A stretch of 64,000 nt of DNA from Mucilaginibacter aquariorum (GCF_024498135.1 NZ_JANHOH010000002.1:434001-498000); one strand, 5' to 3'; positions 33,217-42,198 are shown, numbered from the stretch's first letter. Made by a program: numbers and translations. Notes: a model not told the origin generated them from the letters alone.

Positions 33217-34281
33217 ATGGCCGATATAACAGCATTATCGCAACTGGCTTTACAGCTGCTTCAGCAACTCATCTCTATACAATCTTTCAGTAAAGAAGAA
33301 GACCGCACCGCCGATCTTATAGATCAGGTTTTACAGCAGCACGGTGTTAAAACACATCGCAAGCTCAATAATATATGGGCATGGAACAAACACTTTGACG
33401 AGGGCAAGCCCACCGTACTATTAAACTCTCACCACGACACCGTTAAACCCAACAGCGGCTACACCCGCGACCCATATGACGCCAAAATAGAAGACGGCAA
33501 GCTGTATGGCCTGGGTAGTAATGATGCCGGCGGATGCCTGGTATCATTGATAGCCGTGTTCCTTTATTATCACGATCAGGAAAACTTGAAATACAACTTT
33601 TGCCTGGCTACTACCGCCGAAGAAGAAATTTCTGGCGTGAACGGATTGGAACTGATCATCCCTGACCTTGGTAAACTGGATTTTGGCATAGTTGGAGAAC
33701 CTACCCTGATGGACCTTGCCATTGCCGAACGTGGACTGATGGTGCTGGATTGTGTTGCCCACGGCCGTGCAGGCCATGCCGCGCGCGAGGAAGGCGACAA
33801 TGCCATTTACAAAGCCCTGGCCGATATTGAATGGTTCCGTAATTTTAAATTCCCGAAGGAATCGGAAGTGTTCGGGCCAATAAAAATGTCGGTTACTATT
33901 ATTAATGCGGGTTCGCAGCATAATGTAGTGCCCGCAACCTGTACCTTTACGGTAGACGTTAGGGTGACCGATGCTTATCGTAACGAAGAGGTGCTGGAAA
34001 TTATCCGCCAGCATGTAAGCTGTGATGTAACCCCGCGCAGTATCCGTTTAAAACCATCATCAATAGATAAAAAACACCCGTTTGTGCAGGCAGGTGTATC
34101 GCTTGGCCGAAACACATACGGTTCGCCCACAACGTCCGATCAATCCTTATTAGATATCTCCTCCATCAAAATTGGTCCCGGCGATTCCGCACGTTCCCAC
34201 ATGGCCGATGAGTTTATTTATGTCGATGAAATAGGCGAGGGGATTGATCTGTATATCCAGATGCTAAGCAAGATAATTTGA
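33217..34281 (+). CDS. M20-family deacylase of arginine biosynthesis
   Basis: A 354-residue metallo-hydrolase. The M20 zinc site is visible: H and D in LLNSHHDTVKPN, D of SNDAGG, the catalytic E-E pair of TTAEEEISG and a late H in PGDSARSHMADEF. Because argH follows after 440 bases, the natural role is deacylation of N-acyl-ornithine or N-acetylcitrulline, as in the Bacteroidota arginine route. Which acyl substrate is used is not shown. Start at 33217 is chosen from the promoter position. Confidence 0.8.
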   Translation: MADITALSQLALQLLQQLISIQSFSKEEDRTADLIDQVLQQHGVKTHRKLNNIWAWNKHFDEGKPTVLLNSHHDTVKPNSGYTRDPYDAKIEDGKLYGLGSNDAGGCLVSLIAVFLYYHDQENLKYNFCLATTAEEEISGVNGLELIIPDLGKLDFGIVGEPTLMDLAIAERGLMVLDCVAHGRAGHAAREEGDNAIYKALADIEWFRNFKFPKESEVFGPIKMSVTIINAGSQHNVVPATCTFTVDVRVTDAYRNEEVLEIIRQHVSCDVTPRSIRLKPSSIDKKHPFVQAGVSLGRNTYGSPTTSDQSLLDISSIKIGPGDSARSHMADEFIYVDEIGEGIDLYIQMLSKII

Positions 34282-34312
34282 TTTTAGATTTACGATATAC
34301 GATTTTAGATTT
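34280..34312. repeat. Left inverted-repeat arm flanking the four-helix gene
   Basis: A 33-base stretch of the GATTTTAGATTTACGAT type that begins inside the M20 stop codon. Its last 15 bases (TACGATTTTAGATTT) are matched exactly by the reverse complement of the arm at 34687-34719; the rest is a permuted version of the same units. Confidence 0.65.
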
Positions 34313-34317
34313 GTTTT

Positions 34318-34668
34318 ATGACTAAGCAAGAAATGCTATTAAGAACTAAACAGTACTCAATAGCAAATGCACGATTGGTATTGAGCATTCCTATCAATAT
34401 TGTAAATAAAAATTATTGCGATCAGTTAAGCAGGAGCGCAAGTTCAACCGGCGCAAATTACCGGGCAGCCTGTCGGGCAAAATCTAAAGCCGATTTTATT
34501 AACAAATTAAAAATTGTAGAAGAAGAGCTTGATGAAAGTATGTTCTTTTTAGAACTTTTGGTGGAACTTAATCCTGAACTAAAAGAAAAAATTACACCAA
34601 TATATAGAGAAGCCAATGAACTTCTTTCTATTATTGTATCTTCAATTAATACATCCCGTGGAAACTGA
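34318..34668 (+). CDS. Four-helix-bundle protein (23S IVP family)
   Basis: A 116-residue protein of the S23/23S rRNA intervening-sequence family: RTKQYSIANARLVLSI, the NYCDQLSRSASSTGANYRAACRAKSKADFINKLKIVEEELDESMFFLELL helices and a final helix EANELLSIIVSSIN. Free-standing copies are widespread and have no proven biochemical function. It lies between the M20 gene and argH, bordered by 33-base inverted arms, which suggests arrival as a unit. The arms sit directly against both neighbours. Confidence 0.85.
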   Translation: MTKQEMLLRTKQYSIANARLVLSIPINIVNKNYCDQLSRSASSTGANYRAACRAKSKADFINKLKIVEEELDESMFFLELLVELNPELKEKITPIYREANELLSIIVSSINTSRGN

Positions 34669-34686
34669 TTGCGATAGAACTTTATT

Positions 34687-34719
34687 AAATCTAAAATCGT
34701 AAATCTAAAATCGTAAATC
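34687..34719. repeat. Right inverted-repeat arm flanking the four-helix gene
   Basis: Reads AAATCTAAAATCGTAAATC in tandem, the reverse complement of the left arm. It ends 2 bases before the argH start codon, so it forms the argH leader and probably replaces its ribosome-binding site. Confidence 0.65.
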
Positions 34720-34721
34720 AA

Positions 34722-36056
34722 ATGAGCAAGCTATGGCAAAAAACCACAAACGTTGATAAGCTGGTAGAAAACTTTACCGTTGGCCGCGACCGCGAGCTGG
34801 ATAGGCAAATGGCCGCTTTTGATGTGCTGGGTTCACTTGCCCATACCACCATGCTGCAATCTATCGGCCTGATGGAAATGGAAGATCTTGTGCTGGTTCA
34901 GCAGGAGTTAAAGTCAATTTATGCTGATATCGAGAACAATAATTTCGAGATAGAAGCTGATGTAGAGGATGTGCACTCGCAGGTAGAAATGCTGCTTACC
35001 CGCCGCATTGGCGACGCCGGTAAAAAGATCCATAGCGGCCGTTCCCGTAACGACCAGGTGCTTGTAGACCTGAAACTTTTCTTCCGCCATCAGCTACAAC
35101 AGGTAGTTATTGAAACTAACACCTTATTTCGCCAGCTAATAACGCTGAGCGAATTACATAAGAATGTGCTATTACCCGGTTATACACACCTGCAGGTAGC
35201 CATGCCATCGTCATTCGGGCTATGGTTTGGCGCTTATGCCGAAGGCTTGGTAGACGACCTTGAAATGGTTTTAGCCGCATGGAAGATCACGAATAAAAAC
35301 CCCTTAGGTTCGGCCGCGGGGTATGGTTCGTCATTCCCGCTGAACAGGACAATGACAACCAATTTACTTGGTTTCGAAAGCCTTAATCATAACGTAGTTT
35401 ATGCCCAAATGGGGAGGGGTAAAACAGAGCGTGTTATTGCACAAGCCCTATCATCTATAGCAGCCACGCTGGCTAAAATGGCTATGGACCAATGCCTGTA
35501 CCTAAGCCAAAACTTCGCTTTTGTAAGCTACCCCGAAAACCTTACTACGGGCAGCAGTATAATGCCGCATAAAAAGAACCCGGATGTTTGGGAAATAATG
35601 CGTGGTAAATGTAACCGTCTGCAAGCCCTGCCGAATGATGTTGCCCTGATGACCACCAACCTGCCATCGGGTTATCACCGCGAATTGCAGTTATTGAAAG
35701 AGCTGCTGTTCCCGGCCTTTACCGATTTGATCGATTGCCTGCAAATGGCAACCTTCATGTTGCAAAACATCGCCGTAAACGAAAATATACTGGATGACCC
35801 CAAATATACCTACCTGTTCAGCGTAGAGGAAGTGAACAGATCGGTATTGAATGGTACACCTTTCCGCGATGCTTACAAGCAAATAGGTTTGGATATTGAA
35901 CAGGGTAATTTTAATCCCGACAAAACGGTTAACCATACTCATGAAGGCAGTATAGGCAACCTGCAAAACCAGCAGATAGCCGAAGCAATGGATAAAGTGA
36001 TAGGTAGTTTCGACTTTAAAAAGGTTGAGGATGCGATAAGCTGGCTGGTGAAGTAA
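34722..36056 (+). CDS. argH: Argininosuccinate lyase
   Basis: A 444-residue member of the fumarase/argininosuccinate lyase superfamily. The signature GSSIMPHKKNPD (near residues 280-291) carries the catalytic Ser loop, and H of the PGYTHLQVAMPSS segment (about 150) is the other catalytic part. It cleaves argininosuccinate to arginine and fumarate. It starts just after the right repeat arm, 440 bases from the M20 gene, supporting an arginine biosynthesis pair. Confidence 0.93.
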   Translation: MSKLWQKTTNVDKLVENFTVGRDRELDRQMAAFDVLGSLAHTTMLQSIGLMEMEDLVLVQQELKSIYADIENNNFEIEADVEDVHSQVEMLLTRRIGDAGKKIHSGRSRNDQVLVDLKLFFRHQLQQVVIETNTLFRQLITLSELHKNVLLPGYTHLQVAMPSSFGLWFGAYAEGLVDDLEMVLAAWKITNKNPLGSAAGYGSSFPLNRTMTTNLLGFESLNHNVVYAQMGRGKTERVIAQALSSIAATLAKMAMDQCLYLSQNFAFVSYPENLTTGSSIMPHKKNPDVWEIMRGKCNRLQALPNDVALMTTNLPSGYHRELQLLKELLFPAFTDLIDCLQMATFMLQNIAVNENILDDPKYTYLFSVEEVNRSVLNGTPFRDAYKQIGLDIEQGNFNPDKTVNHTHEGSIGNLQNQQIAEAMDKVIGSFDFKKVEDAISWLVK

Positions 36057-36061
36057 ATATT

Positions 36062-36529
36062 ATGACTATTTTGCTTGATATGGATGGGGTTTTAGTTACC
36101 GTTCCATCGTGGAGAAAAGTAGAAATAGGCCCGGATGGTTTTATGTTATTTAATGAAAAAGCAGCAAAGAACCTGGCAGACATATTATCAAAAACAAATG
36201 CGTCAATAGTTTTAACAACCACCCATAGGATAAACTACAACATAGAAAGGTGGCTTGAAATACTTGCGGCAAGAGGTTTAAAATTACAAACTATAGCTAA
36301 AATTAATAGCGTTAATTCAATATCCTTAATGGGTAGTCGGGCATCTGAAATAGAAGGATGGGTCAATAATAACACACCGGAAAATTATGTAATTATTGAC
36401 GATGACCTGTCGATTGAAAGTTTACCTGAAAGCATTAAATCAAGATGGGTTAAAACCAATCCAATGATTGGGATAGATGAACAAGCAAAACAAGCGGTCT
36501 TACAAATACTGGGTGCAGTCAATCAATAA
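36062..36529 (+). CDS. HAD-like domain protein
   Basis: A 155-residue protein with an N-terminal LLDMDGVLVTVP (D5 and D7), which resembles the HAD motif 1, and a VIIDDDLS motif 4 at about 117-124. Between them is a short region with SIVLTTTHRIN that plays the motif 2 part. It matches the HAD domain found in Swiss-Army-Knife RNA repair proteins (PF18143) in size and pattern. Start is 6 bases after argH. Substrate is unknown and the pairing with argH may be accidental. Confidence 0.65.
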   Translation: MTILLDMDGVLVTVPSWRKVEIGPDGFMLFNEKAAKNLADILSKTNASIVLTTTHRINYNIERWLEILAARGLKLQTIAKINSVNSISLMGSRASEIEGWVNNNTPENYVIIDDDLSIESLPESIKSRWVKTNPMIGIDEQAKQAVLQILGAVNQ

Positions 36530-36544
36530 TAAGTAAATTATAAC

Positions 36545-36745
36545 ATGAACGGACAAAACAGGGCAGACATATATCCCGGACTTGAAGTAGACATTATCCT
36601 TAAAAAAGATCAGCGCAGCGGTAAACTTACACGTGGCATAGTGAAAGATCTACTTACCAGTTCTTCTTTTCACTCACGTGGCATAAAAGTGCGTTTGGAA
36701 GACGGGCAGGTAGGCCGTGTTGCAGAAATAGTGGAAGAAGATTAA
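36545..36745 (+). CDS. YwbE-family small protein
   Basis: A 66-residue protein of the YwbE family (DUF2196): RADIYPGLEVDIILKKDQRSGKLTRGIVKDLLTSSSFHSRGIKVRL. The family is a small beta-rich fold conserved in many bacteria, without proven function. It begins 15 bases after the HAD gene, so a small operon with argH is plausible. Confidence 0.85.
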   Translation: MNGQNRADIYPGLEVDIILKKDQRSGKLTRGIVKDLLTSSSFHSRGIKVRLEDGQVGRVAEIVEED

Positions 36746-36832
36746 ATTTAGTTCCTGATTCATAGTTAATAGGCCATAGCCGAATGTATATTTGGCATAA
36801 CCGTATTGCTCTGAACCATTAACTATAAGCTA

Positions 36833-37516
36833 ATGCCATCCCAACCCAAAAAAAACTTCTTATTACGTATGGATGCCCATTACAGGCTTTACCTATCCCT
36901 GTTAATTGGTATGGGTACGTTTTTCGCCATAAGGCATGTGCAATCGGTGCCGGCCGTAGCATTAATTGCCTGGATAGCCGTTGCCATGAGCATTATCATA
37001 CTCGATTGGATAGTTATCTTAAGCGCGCACCCAAAAGATATCCGTAAGGTTGCCAGTCTGGAAGATTCCAGCAGGCTTACTATATTTCTTTTTGTGCTGG
37101 TAGCATCGTTGGCAAGTTTGATAGCCATGTACCTGTTGCTAAAATCAACTAAGGGCGAATCTGAAGAAACAGTTACCGGTTATATATTTTTAGCTATGAC
37201 AGCGGTTGTGGTATCCTGGTGGCTCGTACATACGGTGTTTACTATGCGTTATGCCCATCTATTTTACACCGTAACAGACGGTCATAGAACACCAACTGGT
37301 GGCCTGGAGTTTCCAGGTGATGACAAAGAACCCGATTATCTCGATTTTGTGTACTTCTCTTTCGTTATAGGGATGACCTTCCAGGTATCCGACGTCGAGA
37401 TCTCATCCAAACAGATCCGCCGCCTTGCCTGGGCACATGGGCTGATCGCTTTCGCGTTTAATACCGCTATAGTGGCGTTGAGTATTAATGTGATATCGGG
37501 GTTGGTATCGAAGTAA
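36833..37516 (+). CDS. DUF1345 membrane protein
   Basis: A 227-residue integral membrane protein. Five or so helices are visible (about 18-36, 40-60, 75-98, 118-140 and 190-215). The cytoplasmic loop has LVHTVFTMRYAHLFYT and the RTPTGGLEFPGDDKEPDYLDFVYFSFVIGMTFQVSDVEISSK signature of DUF1345. Function is unknown. It ends before a repeat-filled intergenic region. Confidence 0.85.
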   Translation: MPSQPKKNFLLRMDAHYRLYLSLLIGMGTFFAIRHVQSVPAVALIAWIAVAMSIIILDWIVILSAHPKDIRKVASLEDSSRLTIFLFVLVASLASLIAMYLLLKSTKGESEETVTGYIFLAMTAVVVSWWLVHTVFTMRYAHLFYTVTDGHRTPTGGLEFPGDDKEPDYLDFVYFSFVIGMTFQVSDVEISSKQIRRLAWAHGLIAFAFNTAIVALSINVISGLVSK

Positions 37517-37823
37517 AGATAACAAGCATCTTCCTCCACTCGTCATTGCGAGGTACGAAGCAATCCCTTTAGACAGTTAGTAAATATGCTGAGTCGATAC
37601 ATCATGCCGTTGTTTCGGCATCTCTAATGCTAAGCCTCCTGCTATAACATTCGCCGCTCATTGCCGCGGAGGCTACTTCTTTTGTCTTGATACAAAAGGA
37701 AGCAAAAAATCAAGACAAAAAAATCCTTCCCCACACAGGCCTTTACCTATCGGCCCCGGTTTTTTGTCACCCCAGCGCTCTTTATTAATTGTCCTAAAAA
37801 ATCTCTTAATCTCTAAAATCCGC
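37517..37823. other. Gene-free region of about 307 bases
   Basis: Holds intergenic repeats only. CGTCATTGCGAGGTACGAAGCAATC at 37541-37565 is the same unit as at 43144-43238. A CATCATGCCG...CGGCATCTC stretch follows near 37601-37633. A TTTGTCTTGAT (37681-37691) pairs with ATCAAGACAAA (37709-37719). No gene or promoter could be supported. Confidence 0.6.
37541..37580. repeat. CATTGCGAGGTACGAAGCAATC repeat (copy 1)
   Basis: One arm of the same sequence that forms a long palindrome at 43144-43238. Dispersed intergenic element of Bacteroidota. Confidence 0.6.
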
Positions 37824-39134
37824 TTAATCCGGGTTTTCCTCTATCTTCGAATGTTTCTGCGTATCATTCATCGTAATATATATCACCAATGACACAATGA
37901 TACAGCCCGTAACATACCAGTAAAACCAGTTCTCGTGGCCATAACCTTTAAACATTAACGCGATGTACTCGGCAGTGCCGCCAAAAACAGAAACCGCTAT
38001 AGCATACGGGAAACCCACACCCAGCGCACGGATGTGTGCGGGGAAAAGCTCGGCTTTTACTACGGCGTTAATAGCGGTATAATTACTCACAATAAGCAGG
38101 GCCAGCATTATCAGCGCGAAGGCTACCCAAAAGTTATGGGTTTGGCTCAGGTAAGTAAATATGGGGATGGTTGTCAGCGTACCCAGTATCCCGAAGGTTT
38201 TTAGCATGGGCTTGCGGCCTATTTTGTCAGATACCCAGCCATACAGCGGTTGTATCAGCATAAAAACAATTAGGGTAAGGCTTGATATTAAGGTAGCCTC
38301 GTTCTTGCTGAAACCATTGGTGTTCACCAAAAACTTTTGCATGTAGGTAGTAAACGTATAAAATGCTACCGTACCGCCAATAGTTAACCCTATAACGGTG
38401 AAAACAGCCTTTGGATGCTGCGCTAAGGCCCTTAACGAGCCACGGGCGTTCTTATTTACATCTTCGGGTTTATTGAGTGTAACAGACTCCTGCAGACTGC
38501 GCCTTAAATACATAACAATAATGGCCAGCATAGCGCCAATAGCAAAGGGAATGCGCCATCCCCAGGAATGTAATTGTGCTTCGGTAAGGAAAACGCGTTG
38601 CAATAATATAAGCACGCCAAGGGCCAGCAACTGCCCCATAATAAGGGTTACATACTGAAAGCTGGAGTAAAATCCTCGATCCTTTTTAGTAGCCATTTCG
38701 CTGAGGTAAGTGGCGCTGGTACCATATTCGCCGCCAACGCTAAGCCCCTGTATAATACGGGCCAAAACAAGTAATATAGGCGCGGCTATACCGATGTGGT
38801 TATAGTCGGGGGTGATGGCAATGATCAGTGACCCGGCACTCATTAACAAAACTGAAAAGGTAAGCGCCGTTTTACGGCCGCGTTTATCGGCAAAAGTACC
38901 CATTAACCAACCGCCTATCGGGCGCATTAAAAAGCCGATAGCGAATATCCCTGCAGTATTTAATAACTGCGCCGTAAGGCTTCCCTTAGGGAAAAAAGCC
39001 CCTGCAAAATATAGCGAGAATGCAGAGTAAACATACCAATCGTACCATTCCACCAAATTACCCAGCGACCCACCAACAATTGACCATACACGACTTTGGG
39101 TGGTTTGTGGTTCGGCGATAGTAGTAGTATTCAT
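37824..39134 (-). CDS. MFS transporter of the metabolite:H+ symporter type
   Basis: A 436-residue, twelve-helix transporter. The family signature DRKGRR-like loop appears as TFADKRGRKTALT between helices 2 and 3, and WVSDKIGRKP between helices 8 and 9. Similarity to KgtP/ProP-type organic-acid symporters is suggested by the length and the RSLQESVTLNK loop. Substrate is probably a small carboxylate such as alpha-ketoglutarate or citrate, but this is not proven. It is transcribed divergently from the DUF2851 gene across a 331-base spacer. Confidence 0.8.
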   Translation of the reverse strand: MNTTTIAEPQTTQSRVWSIVGGSLGNLVEWYDWYVYSAFSLYFAGAFFPKGSLTAQLLNTAGIFAIGFLMRPIGGWLMGTFADKRGRKTALTFSVLLMSAGSLIIAITPDYNHIGIAAPILLVLARIIQGLSVGGEYGTSATYLSEMATKKDRGFYSSFQYVTLIMGQLLALGVLILLQRVFLTEAQLHSWGWRIPFAIGAMLAIIVMYLRRSLQESVTLNKPEDVNKNARGSLRALAQHPKAVFTVIGLTIGGTVAFYTFTTYMQKFLVNTNGFSKNEATLISSLTLIVFMLIQPLYGWVSDKIGRKPMLKTFGILGTLTTIPIFTYLSQTHNFWVAFALIMLALLIVSNYTAINAVVKAELFPAHIRALGVGFPYAIAVSVFGGTAEYIALMFKGYGHENWFYWYVTGCIIVSLVIYITMNDTQKHSKIEENPD

Positions 39135-39465
39135 ATACGATCAGGGTTTGGTGCAAGGTAATAAATAAGTTTCCTTTTGTCATGCGAGTTATCAAATCCC
39201 GTGGCCTATTTAGGGCGAAATGAACACTAATTTTTGCGAAACCGTGCAGCGTAACCGACTATGTTATTTGCATGTTTGCCTGTGCTATATTTGGATTTAA
39301 TGGTGACGTTATTTCGTCAGTAGCTTATTTTTTAAACTAGTCATTATCAGTTATTTATGAATTAAAGATGGTGTTCACGGCCGTGAACGTGAACACTTCT
39401 CACGCCATTTGCTAACAAGTTTAAATCGAATTGGTAAGGTTCAGACAAATTTCTTACCTTCCCTG
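39135..39465. other. Divergent spacer with the second 155-bp element
   Basis: Between the MFS and DUF2851 genes. It contains the inverted copy of the dispersed element (39244-39398) and a TATATTTG box at 39286-39293 that could serve DUF2851. The rest shows nothing recognisable. Confidence 0.55.
39244..39398 (-). repeat. 155-bp dispersed element, copy 2 (inverted)
   Basis: Reverse complement matches 19877-20031 at 125 of 155 positions with no gap. It holds the perfect 16-base palindrome GTTCACGGCCGTGAAC at 39373-39388, one base off in the other copy. Frame that is open in copy 1 has two stops here. It lies in a divergent promoter region. Confidence 0.75.
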
Positions 39466-40752
39466 ATGCTTTTCACCGAAGACTTTTTGCATTATGTTTG
39501 GAAGTTCCGCTTGTTCGATCGTATCAACTTGCGTACAACCGCAGACGAAGAGCTGGAAGTATATTCGGTAGGGCTACATAACTCGCATGCCGGGCCCGAT
39601 TTTCAGAACGCCCGCATCCGCATAGGCGAAACCACATGGGCGGGGAATGCGGAACTGCACCTTTCCTCGTCAGACTGGCAACGCCACGGCCACACCTCCG
39701 ATAACGCTTACGATAACGTAATACTGCACGTAGTTTACCGTGATGACGAACCGCTGTTCAGGACAGATGGCCGTAAGGTTCCTACATTGGAACTGAAAGA
39801 CCGTATCTCGCCCGATCTGTATAACCGCTATCATAACCTGGTATTCGGCAACCAAACCATTATCCCCTGCGAGGCAAGTATTGCAACCGTTGACGGACTT
39901 ACTATGCAAAACTGGCTCACCCGCATTTTGGTAGAGCGGTTAGAGAAGCGGTCGGAGGCTGTAATAGCTGCCCTTGCGGTAAATCGTGGCGATTGGGAAG
40001 AAACCTTTTACCAGTTTTTATCGGCAAATTTTGGCTTTAAAACCAATGCGCTGCCGTTTGAGTTAATGGCTAAATCGCTGCCCCAAAGCATCCTGGCAAA
40101 GAATAAAAACAACCCAATGCAAATAGAGGCGCTGATATTTGGGCAGGCCGGTTTCCTGAAAGATGATCTGCAGGACGAATATCCGCGCAGCTTAAAAAAA
40201 GAATACGATTATCTAAGTAAAAAATATAGTCTGCAGCCGGTAGAGAACCACTTATGGAAATTCCTTCGGATGCGCCCGCAAAACTTTCCAACTATTAGGT
40301 TAGCACAATTTGCAGCGCTGGTAATACAATCAAATCACCTGTTCTCGAAAGTACTGGAGGTAAGAGATGTGAAAGGCCTGCGGGACCTGTTTACAGATAT
40401 TAAGATAAATGAATATTGGGAAACCCATTATCGTTTCGATAAAGAATCAAAGCCTGCGGGTAAAAGTTTGGGCCATGCATCCATAGATACCATATTGCTG
40501 AATACTGTGGTATTATTTTTGTTTAGTTATGGCAGGCACCTGCAATTGCAGCACTTTGTGAGTCGCGCATTAAAGTTACTGGAGAATATTCCGGCCGAGC
40601 AAAACAATATTACGGCAGATTTTGCTAACTTAGGAGTGAATATTAATACCGCCTTTGAGTCGCAAGCGTTGCTGGAGCTAAAAAATACTTACTGCGATTA
40701 TAAGAAATGCCTGCAATGTGGCGTTGGTATTAAGATATTAAAACCCTGCTGA
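39466..40752 (+). CDS. DUF2851-family protein
   Basis: A 428-residue soluble protein of DUF2851, a Bacteroidota family. I use the ATG at 39466 because the frame upstream runs into the dispersed repeat. The N-terminal TEDFLHYVWKFRLFD and the NSHAGPDFQNARIRIGETTWAGNAELHLSSSDWQRHGH segment are typical, and the CKKCLQCGVGIKIL end carries a Cys cluster. The family is annotated as unknown; a metal-dependent fold related to nucleases is suggested but not shown. A small PspC protein follows by 1 base. Confidence 0.85.
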   Translation: MLFTEDFLHYVWKFRLFDRINLRTTADEELEVYSVGLHNSHAGPDFQNARIRIGETTWAGNAELHLSSSDWQRHGHTSDNAYDNVILHVVYRDDEPLFRTDGRKVPTLELKDRISPDLYNRYHNLVFGNQTIIPCEASIATVDGLTMQNWLTRILVERLEKRSEAVIAALAVNRGDWEETFYQFLSANFGFKTNALPFELMAKSLPQSILAKNKNNPMQIEALIFGQAGFLKDDLQDEYPRSLKKEYDYLSKKYSLQPVENHLWKFLRMRPQNFPTIRLAQFAALVIQSNHLFSKVLEVRDVKGLRDLFTDIKINEYWETHYRFDKESKPAGKSLGHASIDTILLNTVVLFLFSYGRHLQLQHFVSRALKLLENIPAEQNNITADFANLGVNINTAFESQALLELKNTYCDYKKCLQCGVGIKILKPC

Positions 40753-40753
40753 T

Positions 40754-40975
40754 ATGTTACAACGGATAATCACCTTTTTTGAGCGCTATTCCTTCGGAGT
40801 ATGCACCTATCTGGGCGAGCGTTTTAATATTTCTATCAGCAAGATCAGGCTTTTCTTTATCTATTCGTCATTCCTGGCAGTAGGATTCCCCTTGATAGTC
40901 TACTTCTTTGCCGGCATAGTGCTCGATTTTCGCAACTATATCAAACGCAGCCGTACACGAGCTGTGGATATGTAA
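40754..40975 (+). CDS. PspC-domain protein
   Basis: A 73-residue protein with a PspC-like domain. A charged start (MLQRIITFFERYSFG) leads to a helix pair GERFNISISKIRLFFIYSSFLAVGFPLIVYFFAGIVLDF with a strong membrane helix. In other bacteria PspC is part of the phage-shock membrane stress response. It begins 1 base after the DUF2851 stop, so coexpression is likely. Confidence 0.8.
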   Translation: MLQRIITFFERYSFGVCTYLGERFNISISKIRLFFIYSSFLAVGFPLIVYFFAGIVLDFRNYIKRSRTRAVDM

Positions 40976-40993
40976 GAAAAGTATTAATAGTAC

Positions 40994-41088
40994 CTGTCAT
41001 CCTGAGCGATAGCGAAGGATCTATTCGCGAATTTACAGGTTGGTTACATGGCGGCTATTAGATGCTTCACATACGTTCAGCATGACAA
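40994..41088. repeat. Intergenic repeat, GTCATCCTGAGC family
   Basis: CTGTCATCCTGAGCGATAG at the left and CGTTCAGCATGACA at the right form an imperfect inverted pair around a 60-base middle. It resembles the CGTCATGCCGAA repeats in layout. Intergenic, no gene. Confidence 0.5.
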
Positions 41089-41202
41089 AATTTAAATTTA
41101 TGGCGTTGCCTTCGGCCGGGCTTTCCGCTCATACTGCACAGGCATTAGCCACAGGCCGGTATCCGCTTCAATCCCTAACGTAGGGAATGAGGATAATGTA
41201 GA

Positions 41203-41220
41203 GACGCGATACTTCGCGTC
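41203..41220. repeat. GACGCGA hairpin
   Basis: GACGCGA (41203-41209) pairs with TCGCGTC (41214-41220) around TACT. It lies just downstream of the DUF72 gene end, in a position for a weak terminator, but lacks a clean T run. Confidence 0.4.
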
Positions 41221-41236
41221 TTTGTTAAAATTGCAA

Positions 41237-42154
41237 TTAATCAAACAACCCTTTATCTTTTCCAATAAACTGCGGGCGGTGCAAATTAATATCTAATTTC
41301 TTGTTCAGTTTTTCTATCACATAATCACACAACTCGGGCGAGTATCGTTCATCGTGCTGGTGCATAAAAAACCAAACAGACTGCAGGCCTTGTTGCTTCC
41401 AGTCGGCAATGCGTTCTACCCATTCGTCGCAACGGGCGTAATCGGTAGGGTGCAGACTGTTACCCACAAAGCGGATAAAGGCGTGTGGGGTAGGCAGCAT
41501 CATGTGTAAGCAGTCGCGGCGACCTGTAGCGTCGGTTATCACTGCGCCGATATTTAATCGCTTAAACAAGCTAAAAACAGCATCCCGGTTTTCGGGTACG
41601 GCAAACCAATCTTTATGGCGCAATTCTACAAATACAGGTACATCTGTTGGCAACTGTTCCAGGTAAGCGGTTAGCTCAGGCAGGCTTTTAGGGGTGAAGT
41701 TATCACTCAGCTGTAAAAATAGTGGTCCCAGTTTATCGCCAAAGGCCATAATGCCTTCGTAATAACTGGTGGTCACATCTTCCGCATTTTTTAAACGGCG
41801 GATATGACTGATGCTTTGAGAAAATTTAGGGCAAAATTTAAACCCCGGGGCTACATCTGCCTTTTGCTTCCATTTGCCAATGGTTTCGGGTCCGTATGTT
41901 TGATAAAAGGTAGCGTTTAACTCAATACAGTTAAAGTGTTTAACATATTCGTCTAAAAAGTTGGCGTCTTTAGTTTTTGGCGGATAGATCTTGCCTACCC
42001 ATTCTTTTCGGCCCCATTTGGCGCAGCCTACGTGCACTTGTAACGGCCTGCTTTTGTCTGCCGCTTGCAGGGTCTCCATGGTAAAAGCCGGATCGGGCGG
42101 CAGGGTGAAATCTATAGTGGGCAGTTCATGATCGGGTACGCGGCCAAATTCCAT
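41237..42154 (-). CDS. DUF72-domain protein
   Basis: A 305-residue TIM-barrel-like protein of DUF72 (YecE-type). Motifs include VHVGCAKWGRKEWVGKIYP, NFNCIELNATFYQTYGPE-like segment and the VWFFMHQHDERYSPEL part. YecE-like proteins have no proven reaction. It lies between the SDR gene and the intergenic repeats, on the same strand as SDR and separated from it by a terminator. Confidence 0.85.
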   Translation of the reverse strand: MEFGRVPDHELPTIDFTLPPDPAFTMETLQAADKSRPLQVHVGCAKWGRKEWVGKIYPPKTKDANFLDEYVKHFNCIELNATFYQTYGPETIGKWKQKADVAPGFKFCPKFSQSISHIRRLKNAEDVTTSYYEGIMAFGDKLGPLFLQLSDNFTPKSLPELTAYLEQLPTDVPVFVELRHKDWFAVPENRDAVFSLFKRLNIGAVITDATGRRDCLHMMLPTPHAFIRFVGNSLHPTDYARCDEWVERIADWKQQGLQSVWFFMHQHDERYSPELCDYVIEKLNKKLDINLHRPQFIGKDKGLFD

Positions 42155-42198
42155 AGTAATAGTATTGCTTTATGCCCGAAGATACAGCGATTGCACCA

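Noticed and set aside
39409-39465. TTG start for the DUF2851 gene at 39409
   Set aside because: It lies beside the dispersed repeat and gives residues unlike the family; ATG at 39466 is used.
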